Assembly (NCBI GenBank): GCA_029962745.1
Contig: CM057159.1
Span: forward strand, 26,909,010 to 26,973,009
DNA: 64,000 nt
Source: Echinometra lucunter
Lineage: Eukaryota; Echinodermata; Echinoidea; Camarodonta; Echinometridae
Reading direction: 5' to 3'
Below are positions 23,573 through 35,735 of the stretch, in pieces; the first letter of the stretch is position 1; each line of letters starts with the position of its first letter. The notes under the pieces were generated by a model. That model did not search any database, had not been told where the DNA came from, and worked only from the letters and a program-made list of their open reading frames with translations. Made by a program: the position numbers and the translations under genes.

Positions 23573-26500
23573 TACTATAATCATCATTACAATCATCATA
23601 ATTACCCCTGCCATCACCATCATTGTAATTACTTCAATCATATCACTATCACCATCACTTTTATCATGTTCAATATTTTCATCCTCTATTTTCAACATTC
23701 TAATTGTGTTCACACCAACACTTTTCAAGAACACCCCTGCAGGCAGGAAAAAATCTTTACTTAAAAAAAAGAGCTTGACTCAGACTCACCACACCCAAGG
23801 CTGGGTGATTAATCTCTGCATGGAGACATATACGCTGGTGACGATCTTCCTCATCACTTGTGTTCCTGCAGCCAAAAATTAAAGACAATCACAATGAACA
23901 AGTATATGGTTGGATCCATAATTTATCAAAAAAAGGGGGCAGTCGGTTTTTGTTTCACCTGAAAAATCTGCTGATAATGAAGCAAAAGAACAAAACAAAA
24001 AAAGTCCTCAGCATTTTTTAGGTGTCTAATTTACCCCCTAAATTTGAGCCTCAGCCGATTCGGCTCCCTGGGTTTCAAAGGAAGCTGGAGCCAATTCGCC
24101 CTCTCCCCATGGATCTCCCCCAGAGATACCTCAGTCACACCAAGCAGACCAACACCAGCTCATCATCAGACCAAGCAAAACTCACATCACCCTATTCCAG
24201 TTTCGAGTCATATGGGATTTGGTTTGGCTGCTTGTTGGTGCGACTGAATTATAATACATGCATGAAAGATGGTATGAAGAGCTTGAACAAACATTGGACT
24301 TGGAGCCAAAATTTTTGTGACATTTCATTGAAATTTTGTCAGCAATTTCCTACAATCATATTCAACAGACATCATTCATGTTTAGTTTAGTTTAGTCCAA
24401 TGTTTGAATTAATATTTAAAAAAAAAAAACCCAAATCTTAACAACTTGGCATACCAGTATTCATAATCAACCTATGCACAAAAAATACGGAGAAAGTCAG
24501 AAAAAAAAGATTGATGAGACCAATGGACTGACAAAAACGCTTAAACAAAGAGAGAAAACACATATGGGAAGAGGAAGAGAGAGAGAGAGAGAGAGTAGTA
24601 GTGACAAACAAATACAGAGAGGGAGATTATATCTTTGAAGGAAACAGAGGGGAAGAGGGAGGGTGGCTCGACAAAAATGAAAATACAATAAAAAGGTGGA
24701 ACAGTGCATGAAATTTTGCTATTACCTTGACAATAAGACATAGTCATGGGAGAGGATGTGGTGTTTAGAGAATATAGCCAACCCTTCTTCGGAACGGCCA
24801 AGATGTCCTCTCCAGAATGTACCTGCCGGTTGATAGACAAACTGTAATGTGAAAGGAGTAAGGTCAAACAGAAGAGATAAATATAAATCAGATCCACAGG
24901 GAGACAATGAGAAGAAAGAGGGAGTGGTAGGGAGATACAGGGATGAATATACATAGACATACACACAGGCAGAGGATGGGAGGGGGGGGAGGGAACAAAC
25001 TGCATGCTGGGAAATTTATAGGTTTTAAAGAAGAGGGGTCTTCTGGTCATTGTTACACTATCTTACATGATACCTATATCGATTACTATCACTTCCTGCA
25101 ATTCGACATAGTCATACTATGAGAAATCTCCTTTAAAGAGGTCCATATGAGTTAGTGTCTCTTGTATTTTGTCGAATATACTAGTACCTGTAAGTTGTAC
25201 CTGCAGCATGCTATGCTCAAAATATGATTTTACCTGGTAGTCCTTTAGATACTCTGCAAGATGGGAGACTTGTGCAGGACCACACAATGAGCTGTACTGG
25301 TAGTCATACCGCACCTCCTGTACACCTATGATGTCATTCTTGGAGTCTAGAAGGAGCTACAGATATAAATGTATGCAATAAAGGCAAAGAGGAAAAACGG
25401 TGCTTGAAGGGTAAGATTGTGAAGGGGATAATATGTTAAAAATGCCCCCCAAAACCAGATACATGACTGGGGCTTCACAGATTTTCAACCATATTGATTT
25501 GCAACAACTAGAATTTCATGCTATATTGAATACATGTATTATGTGCACATACATTACGAAATGTGCATATTAACACAAATATAGTTCTTTCTTTCATTTC
25601 TCTGGTCTGCCATCTTTGATAGCTGACTTTTCCTATGTTGTTGAGGGGTCTCTATAAACTCTGTTTCTATATACAGTAAAACCTGTATATAAAGACCACC
25701 CAAGGGAGACAAGAAAAGTGGACTTCATGAGCATGTGGTCTTTACGGACAGGTTTCTGTAGAACATGTTTCAATGGGAAAAGCTATTGTGAACTTTATAG
25801 AAAGGTGATCTTTCTATATAGGTGGTCACTATTAAATTGACTCCATCTCTTTCAAGTAGATTGTACAATAAAAACTTTCTTTAAAGAGAAATCATACCTG
25901 CCAGTGAAATAACAGTTAATGTTAACACATCAAATTCTTGCAAAATACTTCTAGTTGTACAACTGAGTTATGTTAAATGTCACTAACATCTTTATATCTG
26001 TTTGTTAATCCTTTCCTTTATATTCATCCTGTCTTTATTTCAGATATCATTCTTACATACTGTACCTTTCCCATATGGTCTTTTCTTGGGCAGTAAAACT
26101 TCTTATCTTCCTCTTCCCTAGGCTTGCCATTAAAATTCCAAATGTTATACGTTGCAAACTTTGCAAACATCTCATTAGTCTCAACACACCCACTTCCCAT
26201 TCCTTTCTCATTCTCTCCCTCAGGCTTTGTCCATACATTGTGAGAGCTTCCATCCTTGCACTCTGATTGGCTTTCTCCTTCAGTCATGCCCTCTGATTGG
26301 TCCAAAGCTTTGGCAACAGCCTCAGAGCTGCAGCTCTTAGTTCTATCACTGCAACTCCTCAGAGAAATGGAGTCTGATGATGTTTGCTTTGAAAAGGTGT
26401 GTGAGTACACATGGAGTTGTTTCTCCCTGTCCTTGTTCACGGTAAATCTGTGGTGGTAGCTGTCTGGTTCAGATGGCCATGATAGAGTGAATGTGTATGT

Positions 26501-29500
26501 GATGCCCAGGATTGCCTGTCTGTTTTGGACCTGAAGACCGCTCGGCCCCTGGGACACTTCCTCAAAGATGAAGGGATTGATGCCATCCTCAGTGAAGTGT
26601 AGTTTCTGGACAGAAGCATAGAAAAAATATGTTTAAACAAAAGAGTTCAAACAAATGTCATCTAGGTGTACCTGATTGAGGAGAAACTCTTTCAAAATGG
26701 ATTTAAAATCTCTGGTGCATCTCCTAACAACATCTTTCAACCAATGTCACAATCTCTAGTGCATCTCCTAAGGCATGAACCCCTCGCTGTCATGTGCCAG
26801 AAGTCTATATCCCAATCATTGTAACTGCACGGTAATTCAAATTTCATGTAGACAAGGATCAAGAGCTCTGAATTAGCAAGTTTCATGAAACATTTCATCA
26901 AGCTTGGTTTCATTTGCTTTACTGCACTCAGATATGACATAAGCTTTGGAGTTTGCGAATCTGGAAACTCATCACTTATGATGTTGTCTTATTTGAATTA
27001 TGTACATGTACAGTGTATCAGTTTATGCAGTGAAATATAACTCTGCAATAATTTCAGATATTGTACTTACTAATTTCTTGGGTTCTAGGACCTGCCATGA
27101 TAAGACTTCACCTTGTTCATTCAGTGGCATCGATTTGGGGTGTCTCTTTAAGGCATACCCTGCTGCAAACTGAATAACAATTTCAGAAAGTCAACAAATG
27201 CGCATTAAAACGACTACTTTGAGGGATGATTCAAATTCGACATAAAAAAAACCTAAAACAAAAAACAAATTCAAAGGCTAGAATTGAATTTGATAATCTA
27301 TATGAAAAAGAACATTGCAAAAATTAGCTAACAGTAGACATATATCTTGCTGAAACCCTGAAAACATACCAAGAACAAGTGGGGGAAAAGCAATTTCATT
27401 TCTTTATAAGAAAACATATATTTTGAACATTTCATTAGAATTGTGTTTGAGGGTGACTTTTTATGTGAATGACAGCGCTATCAACAGAGGGAGTGTTCAT
27501 CAGTTTTCATATCTTATTGGAATACATTCCAGTTCTATAAATGGTTTACTCTGAAATGGACCTATTTTCAATGATATGATAGTGAATGAACTAAGTATCA
27601 TATGAATAGAAAAAATGGTTTCCACCAATTGTACCTTTACAGCTGCTTCAATATCAGTATCATCATCTGGTAGGGACACCAGATTGTTGAGTATTCCCCC
27701 ATAGGCAAGTTGACTGCTACTTGAGTTGTCCATTTCTGTGCAGTGGTAGAGAACAGGATAAAACAAAATGTATACAAACATATTCAAGTTCATGAATGTA
27801 TCCCTAAAGAACCTGCTGTTGCCAATTATTCAGTTCACTCATTATGCATAATGACCTCTGAATAAAAAGAATCCATTTTCCATATATTACCTGATGAAAT
27901 GTCAGGCAAGCCTCTGGCAATCTTCTTAGATGCCGCGGGAAACTTCTGCCGAACAAGTATGCATACAGTAAACAGGTCTACTGTAGACTTGATTTTTTTC
28001 AAAGAACAGCACAGTCAATTTTCACAGGATTTAATGAAATTCAAATTTAAAATAAAAGAATAAGAAAAAAAATTATGTTTTGCTGGATAACTTGGTGAAT
28101 TCCTGCCAAGAATTACGGTCAGGGTTGGCAATTTCCCGGGAAACACCTGTATTTTCCGCCCAGGTGGGAAACACCTGTATTTCCCGGCCAGGTGGGAATA
28201 CTGGGAAATACTGGGAAGTACATGGTCAATACATGGGCAGTATACCTGAACATGTAGTAAACAGAACTCCCACGTTGTGTGCCTCCTCAGGTTGTGTACC
28301 CCAACTGATAATTGCAAATGCTAATTGAAACAAGTTTGCATGCAATATGTCAGGAATCTTTTTAAAGTTATGTTAGACAATATTTAATCATAATGGTTGG
28401 CTCTATTTGATGTATTTTTTTTCTGTAAAATCGAACGCCAAACTGGACAGCTTTAATTTCATGAAATGTCTGGAAACATGACCCCCTTTCCTAACAATAG
28501 ACATGAATTAACGATACCAATACTGTGAATGTGACTAAATCTTATCTTCTGATTAGACTTCAAATGTTTGAAGTTAATGGTTTCCATAACTCGTTGGTTT
28601 GTTAGGACATGAATTGTTTGTTAATTGTTATACAGTGAATAATAAGTGTTTAGTTCAGTTTTAATATGAAATTCAATTCTAGTACACCAGTTTCTTCTCC
28701 TTATCAACCATCTTGCCCTTTTCTTATTATACACCTTTGCTGAAATTTATTTTACTGATAAAAATTATTTTGTTTTTGGTGTATTTTCCAGCAATACCCA
28801 GTATTTCCCAGACATTGCTTTAACACAGTCCAAACTACTTAGATTACCCATTTATCAATTGAAGCAGTTATATGATACCCTAACATAAAAAAAGTAATCT
28901 TTTTATTGCTCTGTGTTGAATCTTGCCCTTTTCTCTATAATGTGTACATTTTGGCCCAATTTACTGGTGAAAAATATTTTCTATGAGGTATATCCCAGTA
29001 TTAACCAGTCACTGCTTCAACACAACTCAAACCCATAAGCGTACATGTATAGTGTACCCATATATGCTTAGCAGTTGTATGATCCTCTACCATGAAGAAG
29101 TCGCCTTTTCTTTGCTCTAGGTGTTCAGTATTGCCCTTTTCTCTATAATGTGTATATTTTAATGCAATTTAGTGATAAGAATGTTGTTTAGGCAGTAATT
29201 CCCAGTATTTCCTGTGTTTGTTCAAATTTGCTAGGCAGTATTTAGTGGTAAATACTGGTATTTACCATCAGAGGCATCTCTGTAGTTGGCAACATTAAAC
29301 ATTAAGTCACAAGTCATGACTGTCTCATCGTTGGTTTTGAGAAATAGGCCCCATGCCTAGGGGCACGTTTCTCGAAATGTACGAGATCATCTCGACGCTG
29401 CACACTGTCGCTCAAATTATCCGCCAGGTATTTCACAAAACCATCTTTGCCAACCAGTGACAACTCCCCTGAAAATCATCATCAAATGATCTGTCTTTAC

Positions 29501-30219
29501 TCTGAACATGTCACTATCTTTTTAGCACATCATGAAATCACAAATCAGCTTTTTGACTTTTGTCAGGCGATGGGGACCAAAAAAAACCAAAACAAACTAA
29601 TTATAAAAGCTAAAGAACACTGATAACGAGCTTTTAAATATTTGTAAATAAAGTCCTGTATCATAATGTAAATAGCACTCAAATGGGCGTAAATCATGGT
29701 TAACACACACACACACACACACACACACAATAGTTTGCAAGATTCTTCAGTCAATTGAAGGAGGCAGACTTAAGCAGAAGAAGAACCATACTTCAATCAA
29801 GATTAGAAGAGTTGACATAATGTAACTTTATCTAGGCCTAAAGTCATTGTGAAATGGCCCCCTGCCGCCCTGGCCCACTGTAAAATATTCAAAGACCATA
29901 ATTCCAGTAAGTGTACAGTTGTCTAATCACCACTCCCCTCCAAAACTAAGGTTTAACATTGCCTAGGCTTTTACTAAATTACTACATTCATGTCACGCTA
30001 GGCCTACGACTACGGCGGGTCTAGCGTCTGCACGTAGTCATGATTTCCAGCGAAAACACCGCGGACACGCCGCCTGAACGTCAGGCGATGAGTGAATGAG
30101 GAATTGGTGTGGGCCTAGCACCTAGGTAGCTGAAACTTACCTCCTGGTTCATGCATGTGAATTTTCACGCCCAAGTGCACAAAAATGAAATACAAACAGA
30201 CTATATGCAAGCTCCACAT
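19973..30219 (-). CDS. predicted secreted EEP-fold (DNase I-like) protein, 12 exons
   Basis: Exons, in transcript order: 30219-30141, 27980-27891, 27735-27635, 27169-27071, 26605-26066, 25356-25234, 24841-24726, 23865-23790, 23376-23231, 22627-22544, 22103-22016, 20113-19973. All introns are GT-AG and phases join, giving 560 residues. The first exon encodes a hydrophobic signal-like peptide (MWSLHIVCLYFIFVHLG). Residues about 27-275 form an N-terminal region with a Ser-rich part and no domain I recognise. The EEP domain follows: YNIWNFN (276-282), NDIIGVQEVR (E317), VFVSHLS (H415), GDLNAEPHE (D446, N448), KRIDYIYV and SDHIGVSA (D546, H547). The metal- and phosphate-binding residues of the family are therefore all present. 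The family cleaves phosphodiesters or phosphoester lipids; the substrate cannot be told. Exon 5 could also end 9 nt later at TAT/GTAAGA, adding VQY. The 5' UTR is unresolved. Confidence 0.88.
20253..21591. mobile_element. 1,339 bp transposon in the last intron of the EEP gene
   Basis: Terminal repeats AGAGATGCCAACC (left) and GGTTGGCATCACT (right) match at 12 of 13 positions, and the flanking 8-bp duplication GTAATATC is perfect (20245-20252 and 21592-21599). Subterminal regions are rich in short AAAATCAGAT repeats at the left and AAAATCGGACT / AATCGTATTT repeats at the right. The interior has a GC-rich, CAGC-rich stretch near 21195-21255. No transposase frame is evident. An 8-bp duplication fits the hAT superfamily. 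Confidence 0.88.
23537..23578. repeat. (ATC)n microsatellite
   Basis: A run of ATC trinucleotides within an intron of the EEP gene. The apparent His-rich (plus) and Met-rich (minus) frames are products of this repeat. Confidence 0.95.
25675..25835. repeat. dispersed repeat of the GTAAAACCTGT...AAAGACCAC type
   Basis: Contains AACCTGTATATAAAGACCAC, then GTGGTCTTTACGGACAGGTT in inverse relation, then ATATAGGTGGTCACT. The alternating direct and inverted GGTCTTT units suggest a small inverted-repeat element in an intron of the EEP gene. Boundaries are approximate. Confidence 0.45.
28713..29240. repeat. tandem repeat in intron 1 of the EEP gene, period about 209 bp
   Basis: TTGCCCTTTTCT recurs at 28713, 28923 and 29131. 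Each copy is followed by TATAATGTGTA or a variant, an ACTGATAAAA-like stretch and CCCAGTAT. A related CCCGGGAAAC / TGGGAAATACTGGGAA stretch lies at 28130-28220. Confidence 0.75.
29703..29728. repeat. (CA)n microsatellite
   Basis: Run of CA dinucleotides in intron 1 of the EEP gene. Confidence 0.95.
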
Positions 30220-30384
30220 TACGCAGTCAGCTACTTTTATAATGCTGGATCAGTTGCAACTTTCTATGCAGACAGAGAGCAAACCAGGGCCTATTGTATA
30301 AACTCTAGATTAGACCTCTAAAATTGCAGAAAATTTTGTTTCGCCAAGTTAGTCTACTTTCAGGAAATACACATAATTGTTTGC

Positions 30385-30465
30385 GGCTGGGGCTCGGACG
30401 AGAGTCGGGACCCGCGTGGGGTTGTAGTCGAGTTGGAGGGCGCGGGCGCGAAGGAGGCAGGGAAT
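30385..30465. promoter_or_regulatory. CpG-rich patch upstream of the EEP gene
   Basis: This is a short GC- and CpG-rich stretch (GGCTCGGACGAGAGTCGGGA, then GGGCGCGGGCGCGAAGG) in otherwise AT-rich DNA, about 170-250 bp upstream of the EEP start codon. It could be part of a TATA-less promoter; this is inferred from position and composition only. Confidence 0.35.
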
Positions 30466-31119
30466 CATTTATGTAAATAAAAAATATCTAGTATCAAATA
30501 ACATAAAACCCCTCCCCGTCAATTTGAAAATATTGGGATGAGAATCTAAGCATCAGTTTTAATTGACCTATCAGAAACAGTAGAAAGGTGGTTTTTTTTT
30601 TTCATTTCTTATTAATTTTATTGTATTTTATCTTCCCATGCTTTTCTGAATATAAGATGTTCATAAATCACCATTGTATCACTACTTGGAAATCGATTCT
30701 CAGTTCTTTCAAGTTGCCGATGTAGTAATTTGGGGGCCGGGGGTCTTCAAAAATATCTCTATGAAACTAAATGATATATATATAGATATATATATATATA
30801 TATATTTTTTTTTTTCTGGCTGACAAATCCAATAAAATCATCTGCAGGTAATTCTTACAGTGGAGAAGATCTCTTTTGATCACGAAAATAATGTGAGGAT
30901 GTATTGGTTTTGTTTTAAGATATTCATTCAATCAATACAAATAAACAATCTACAAACTTTATTTTGAATTGAAATACATTTGCTTTGGAATACACAACAT
31001 AAATATGTATGTAGAACATATTATATGTATAAAATACAAAGTACAATCAAATTAATCATATGGTATGAATAGTGTAGTTAAAGACCTTCTCCATCCCAGA
31101 AATTTCTTTTCAAAATCAC

Positions 31120-31122
<3 letters not shown>

Positions 31123-31160
<38 letters not shown>
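31123..31160. repeat. (GA)n microsatellite
   Basis: Uninterrupted GA run of about 37 bp. Confidence 0.95.
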
Positions 31161-31163
<3 letters not shown>

Positions 31164-31362
31164 CAAAAAAAAAAAAAACATACATAATATACACGCACAT
31201 GATTAAGGTCCAAAAATTACCAACGAACGATCAAACAGACAAACAGAAAGAACACATGAGAAAATTTGTGCCGAGAAAAAAATATCCAGAGAAATCTAGA
31301 AGTTGCGAGATAAGGACCTATTTACCCCCTCCCCCCTTTTATCGACCGCACTTCTACCATTT

Positions 31363-31478
31363 GCCGCTCTAATCCCTTTGACATCACCGCGTCATCTCAC
31401 TTTCAGCCAATCAGATGCGAGAGTTTAGTGCGGATAATTCTGGGACAATACGACTGGTCCGGATAAAAGACACCGCAG
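31363..31478 (+). promoter_or_regulatory. promoter-like module, copy 1 (no gene identified downstream)
   Basis: In order: GCCGCTCTAATCCCTTTGAC (contains TAATCC, the complement of GGATTA), CCGCGTCAT (CRE-like), CAGCCAATCAGATGCGAGAG (CCAAT box), then GGATAAAAGACACCGCAG about 45 bp further on (TATA-like). It is colinear with the modules upstream of both small genes at 33.3 and 48.5 kb. I found no matching coding exon downstream, so it may be an orphan promoter. Confidence 0.6.
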
Positions 31479-31773
31479 TTAATCATCGTCTGTACTAATT
31501 GTTGCCTAATCATCAAAGTGTATAATAAAAGCACATGCTATTATTCAGACAATACCTATAAGTCCTGAAATGTTCGACTTGTATGCCAATATCATGGCTT
31601 TGCATGTTCTCACAGTTATTCTCTGTTGTTCATTCCCCTTTCGCTTCCATTTAATTCTCTGCCTCCCCCTCCCCTCTCTCCCTCGCTCTTCGTCTTGAGC
31701 TCCTTTAATTCCCTTTTTCTTCTCCTCCCTTATTTTTCATTTTTCTTTGGCTCATTTATTCTAATCATCCACA

Positions 31774-32017
31774 CAGAGGCGGCGCCAGGGTATCATGGGG
31801 AGGGGGGGGGGGGGGCAAAATGATCCATATTATCGAGTTTATTTACGTTTTAAATGAACAAGTAGGGGTATTATAAAGTTGCATGACGAAGCCCTCTCTT
31901 TCCCCATACTCTTCTTTCTTCTTCTTTCTCTCTTTTCTCTCTGTTCTACTCTTTTTTTTTTTTTTGTAAAATCATGGGGGGGGGGGGGGGCCCCCCCCCC
32001 CTGTAGCGCCGCTCCTG
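31774..32017. mobile_element. 244 bp hAT-type MITE with imperfect 8 bp target duplication
   Basis: Ends CAGAGGCGGCGCCAGGG and (inverse) CAGGAGCGGCGCTACAGGG. Flanks CATCCACA (31766-31773) and TATCCGCA (32018-32025) match at 6 of 8, both differences being transitions. Internal G and C runs are present. CAG ends plus 8-bp duplications fit hAT. Confidence 0.75.
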
Positions 32018-33333
32018 TATCCGCAGCAACCCCTCTCAGTGAGTTTAACTGACATAAACTAAAATGATAATTTGTGAAAATATTTGTTAGATCCCAGAAA
32101 CAAGCAACCATCTTCTCCTTTGTCAAAACGTTTCATTATATCGGAAGATTTTATCCAAATTATTTAATAAATTTAGTTTATTTAATGTAAGATGTTGTTT
32201 TGAATGTTAAAAAATATTGTTAATAGCTTATGAAATAGAGAGCGAGAGAGAGAGAGAAAAAAAAAGGGAAAGGAATCTAGTCAATCTTATAGTGAATTTT
32301 GTTCAATTTATCATTCAAAGAAATTGTACTACAAATTTTTTTGCAAATAAAAATCACACGATGCATGCCATATATTTAGTTAAAGAATTAAAGGTAGAAA
32401 TTCGTTCATATCTTAGCATAAACGCAAAAAGAAGAAATTCAGTGGAAACGAATTTCGAAAAGGCATTGTCAGTTATTTAGTTCATGATATACGTTATTTT
32501 AGTTTTCACTCGCTATGTTATGACCGTATGAATTTTTATTATTGCAAATAGTTGTCATTCTAAAAATATGAATGATAAAGTCCTTGGAAAGGAGATAAAA
32601 AGACCCCCCCCCCCAAAAAAAAAAAAATAAATAAATAAAATAAAATAAAATAAAATAAAAAATTTTAAAAAAAATCTTGCATTAATTTTGATCACTTTTC
32701 TCACCCTGTCTTTTTCATGTGCAAGAGTGGAAATCCAGTTAAGAGCGAAAAATCAACATTGAAAATAGTGGAATCCTCTCCAAACCACTATTATGTATAG
32801 GAATGGATTTAGCTTTCACGTAATATGAAAGCTTATAATTTTTTTTAAAATCAAGTAAAATAATAGTCTGCATAACCCCGCATGATGGCGATTACTGTGA
32901 ATAGCGTAATATTGATGAAGTTTAAAAGCTATTTTATTGGCGGTGAATATTTAACTGCAAATAAATTTTGGACAATCTGCCTGGAAACGCACAAATACAA
33001 CTATTTATGAATCACAGACTTTTTTTTTTAGAAAAGCGATGATAATCAAAATAGTAATATAGCTCCGATACTGTTGTATCGTCACTTATGTAATATTCAA
33101 CTTTACCATTTGGTTTCTCGTATCCAATTAAAGTTTCTTGAAAATTCTTCCTGTCTTTTGATTTTTCATCATAGCTCATGCAACATAATTTAATTTTGCA
33201 AGCATCGACCACTAATTAATCAAAGTGAGTTAAGAAAACACCGCACAATGAGATAAAACGTTGCCTCTGAAAATTTGTATAGGCCTACTCTCTATTCACT
33301 CTTCTCCGCAAGTGGGCATCTGTTACGTAATAT

Positions 33334-33495
33334 GCTGCTCTAATCCCTTTTACCTCTCCGCGTCATCATACTTTCAGCCAATCATATGCGAGATGCCGTA
33401 CAGACATTTTAAACGTCTTTGGTCTCAACAATAGATAAAAGGTACCGCATTTAATAATGCCACTGCAGTTGTTTTTTTTTTCATATAAATACAGG
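33334..33495 (+). promoter_or_regulatory. promoter module copy 2, upstream of the first small gene
   Basis: GCTGCTCTAATCCC, then CCGCGTCATCATACTTTCAG, CCAATCATATGCGAGA, ATAGATAAAAGGTACCGC and finally the TATA-type CATATAAATACAGG at 33482-33495. The start codon lies about 160 bp after the last box, allowing a transcribed leader from roughly 33510. Confidence 0.75.
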
Positions 33496-33655
33496 ACAGT
33501 TTTGTGGAGAGCTTCAGTCGAGAGTTCAGCTTTCAGTTGAGAATACTTATTTTTTCCATTTGCTCAGAGAGGAATTGCTAAATACATAAGACTGCCGGGA
33601 AGAACACCACTATTCCATTCGTCTCTAGTCTACAGTATCATCAAGAATAATCACA

Positions 33656-34432
33656 ATGTAAGTTTAACTTTTTGCATGTACGTGTAATGTGAGATATCTG
33701 AAATTATTGCTGCATTTGTCTCTTTAAATGCTATTGCTGTGTCTTTTTAATGTTATTACTTCTATGGATATGCTTCTAACGTCGATGCTAAATTTTTCTC
33801 TTTTCTTTCATTTCATATGCAGGGATCGAGTTGATCGACTGCTGGCAGCCTCTCCACCTACTTACCTCGGCTTGCCGAATCTCACCAGACCGTCTTCGAT
33901 CGCCATCACATCCTACGAACCTGACTTCAGCAAGGCAATCGCTTCCATCATCTGGTCCCGACATCGCACCCAGACGACCTGCGTCATCTTCAAGTGCAAC
34001 GTTGCCAACTGTCCGCTGTGCCAACCAGATGACGTTGAATCGGTTCCACAGAGTAGCAGCACCAAAGTGACGAGGAGTCAGCGAAGAAAGTGCCTCCGCG
34101 CTAAGAGATCGGTCGGGCAGAAGAGAAGCGGATCAGTGAAAGGTTTCAACCAGTCTCTTCATATGACATCTACTTCAGCAACGATTTCGTACGAGCGTCC
34201 ATCTCAGAAGTCATCCAGCTTCCCCATGAGCCCGTCCAGCCTGCAACACCGAACTGATTGGCCGTGGATGCCATCCTCCTCGTCGTGTTCTACGGTGTCA
34301 TCGCCCAGTAGCAGCCGTTCTCCACCTCCGTGCGACTCGGTCTACATCAGCAACCAGTACACAACGGGTTTTCACAGACTGCCATCGTGCCACTCAGTGC
34401 CTTCGAAACGACGTCGCATGGATGTGATGTGA
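33656..34432 (+). CDS. small Ser-rich putative nuclear protein, copy A (start codon split by an intron)
   Basis: The first exon contributes only AT of the start codon (33656-33657). The intron is 33658-33822 (GTAAGT...ATATGCAG), and exon 2 (33823-34432) supplies the G and the remaining 202 codons, giving 203 residues. The protein starts MDRVDRLLAA. It has a cysteine cluster C-x4-C-x4-C-x2-C at residues 54-67, a basic run RRKCLRAKR (88-96), a Ser/Pro-rich middle with WPWM (147-150), and the C-terminal basic KRRRMD, a likely nuclear localisation signal. I do not recognise the family; nuclear location is inferred. A TATA-type promoter lies upstream and AATAAA at 34600-34605. The copy at 48857-49631 differs at about ten residues. 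Without the intron a longer in-frame start inside the intron would be predicted, but the paralogue, the splice sites and the leader conservation support the split-ATG model. Confidence 0.78.
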
Positions 34433-34966
34433 TATTCGAACACTACGACAAGATCGACAATGGGAATCTTCCCAAAAACGATACTATCGGAAGTTGGACT
34501 AAATTTCGTCAACATGTAGTTTTATCATGTGCATGCCTGCTTGTAATAATCAGTTGTTTACAACGGTTTGTTTTATCAATTTTGTAAAGAAGAATGCATA
34601 ATAAAATCATGTTTCCATTTATATTTTCATTTCGAGTGTCTTCCTTTGTTGTATCGAATGTTGAACGACTGAAAACAGGACGAAAGTGGCGTTGTCATTT
34701 TATGACAAAATATATTGAGTGTGCCGCTGTGGGGACTGAGTACAAGGGAAAAAGAAAAGGACATTAAAGGTGCAGCATTTCCATCAATTTCTTTTTGCCA
34801 ATAATATTATTCAAACACTGGATGCAGAAGATTAATCATTATACGGAAGTGTCTGCATGCTGCATGAAAATGCAATGTCAACTGAAAAGAAGGGTTAGGA
34901 ATAGAGAGAATGACTATTTTAATACATGATAGTGAGAAACATCGAGAGGTTGGGTGAGAGAATAGG

Positions 34967-34971
<5 letters not shown>

Positions 34972-35004
<33 letters not shown>

Positions 35005-35029
35005 TGTGAGAGAGAGAGAGAGAGAGAGA
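34972..35029. repeat. (TG)n then (GA)n microsatellite
   Basis: TG run followed by AGAGAG run, then a G run near 35033. The matching place in unit 2 (about 50160) has a shorter, different tract, so it has changed since duplication. Confidence 0.9.
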
Positions 35030-35620
35030 TAAGGGGGGGGGTAAAAGGATTGCAACAACAACAAATAAATAGAAATATAAAGACAGAAGAAGGGGGTGAT
35101 ATAAATGAAAAAGGAAGATTTTAAAAATAAAATTTCTGAGGGAGGCGGGGGAGTCATCAAAGACTGATAAATAAATATGAAAATAAATATAGACTGGAAG
35201 AGAATTCACAAGAGGGAGAGAGAGAGATAGATGGAGATAGATAGGTAGACAGAGAGAAAGGCAGATAGATAGCTGAAGAGGGAGTGAGAGAGAGAAAGAG
35301 AGGGGAATACGTAGAAAGATAAGCTACAAATGTATAATTGATATATCAGTATAGCTTAGCAAACTACAGAAAGAAAGAAAAAAAAAGCCAGGATAGTGTG
35401 GAAAGTATTCATGCCATAATTTTATGTAGAACCAAAGAAGATAGAGAAAATATATATCAAGAATAGAAAAGAAGAATAATGAATGAAAATAAGAATGTCG
35501 AAGAAGACTGTGAGATGACTAAAAATATCTCACTTGAAACTAATATACAATTGGACACGTTAGACCGAAATGGTCATCAATCAATGGCAATACGACGTGT
35601 AGACTGTCCCAAGACGCCCG

Positions 35621-35735
35621 GCGGCTCTTTCATCTATTGTTCTTGTGTCGGCTAATTGGACTCTCGCATCTGATTGGCTGAAAGTAATGATGACGTGGTG
35701 AGGTCAATGCAAAGGGTCGAGGAGATTAGAGCGCT
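35621..35735 (-). promoter_or_regulatory. promoter module copy 3, inverted
   Basis: On the minus strand the order is CGCTCTAATC, a TTTGCATTGACCTC stretch, CACGTCATCATTACTTTCAG, CCAATCAGATGCGAGAG and AACAATAGATGAAAGAGCCG. It points back toward the 3' end of copy A. It belongs to the duplicated unit (matches 50834-50946). No gene was seen downstream of it. Confidence 0.65.

Noticed and set aside
23429..23764. His-rich and Met-rich frames
   Set aside because: Translation of an (ATC)n microsatellite within an intron of the EEP gene.
33012..33212. 66-residue minus-strand frame (KPNGKVEYYISDD)
   Set aside because: Looks protein-like in part but has no splice partners, promoter or recognised family; length is within chance in AT-rich DNA.
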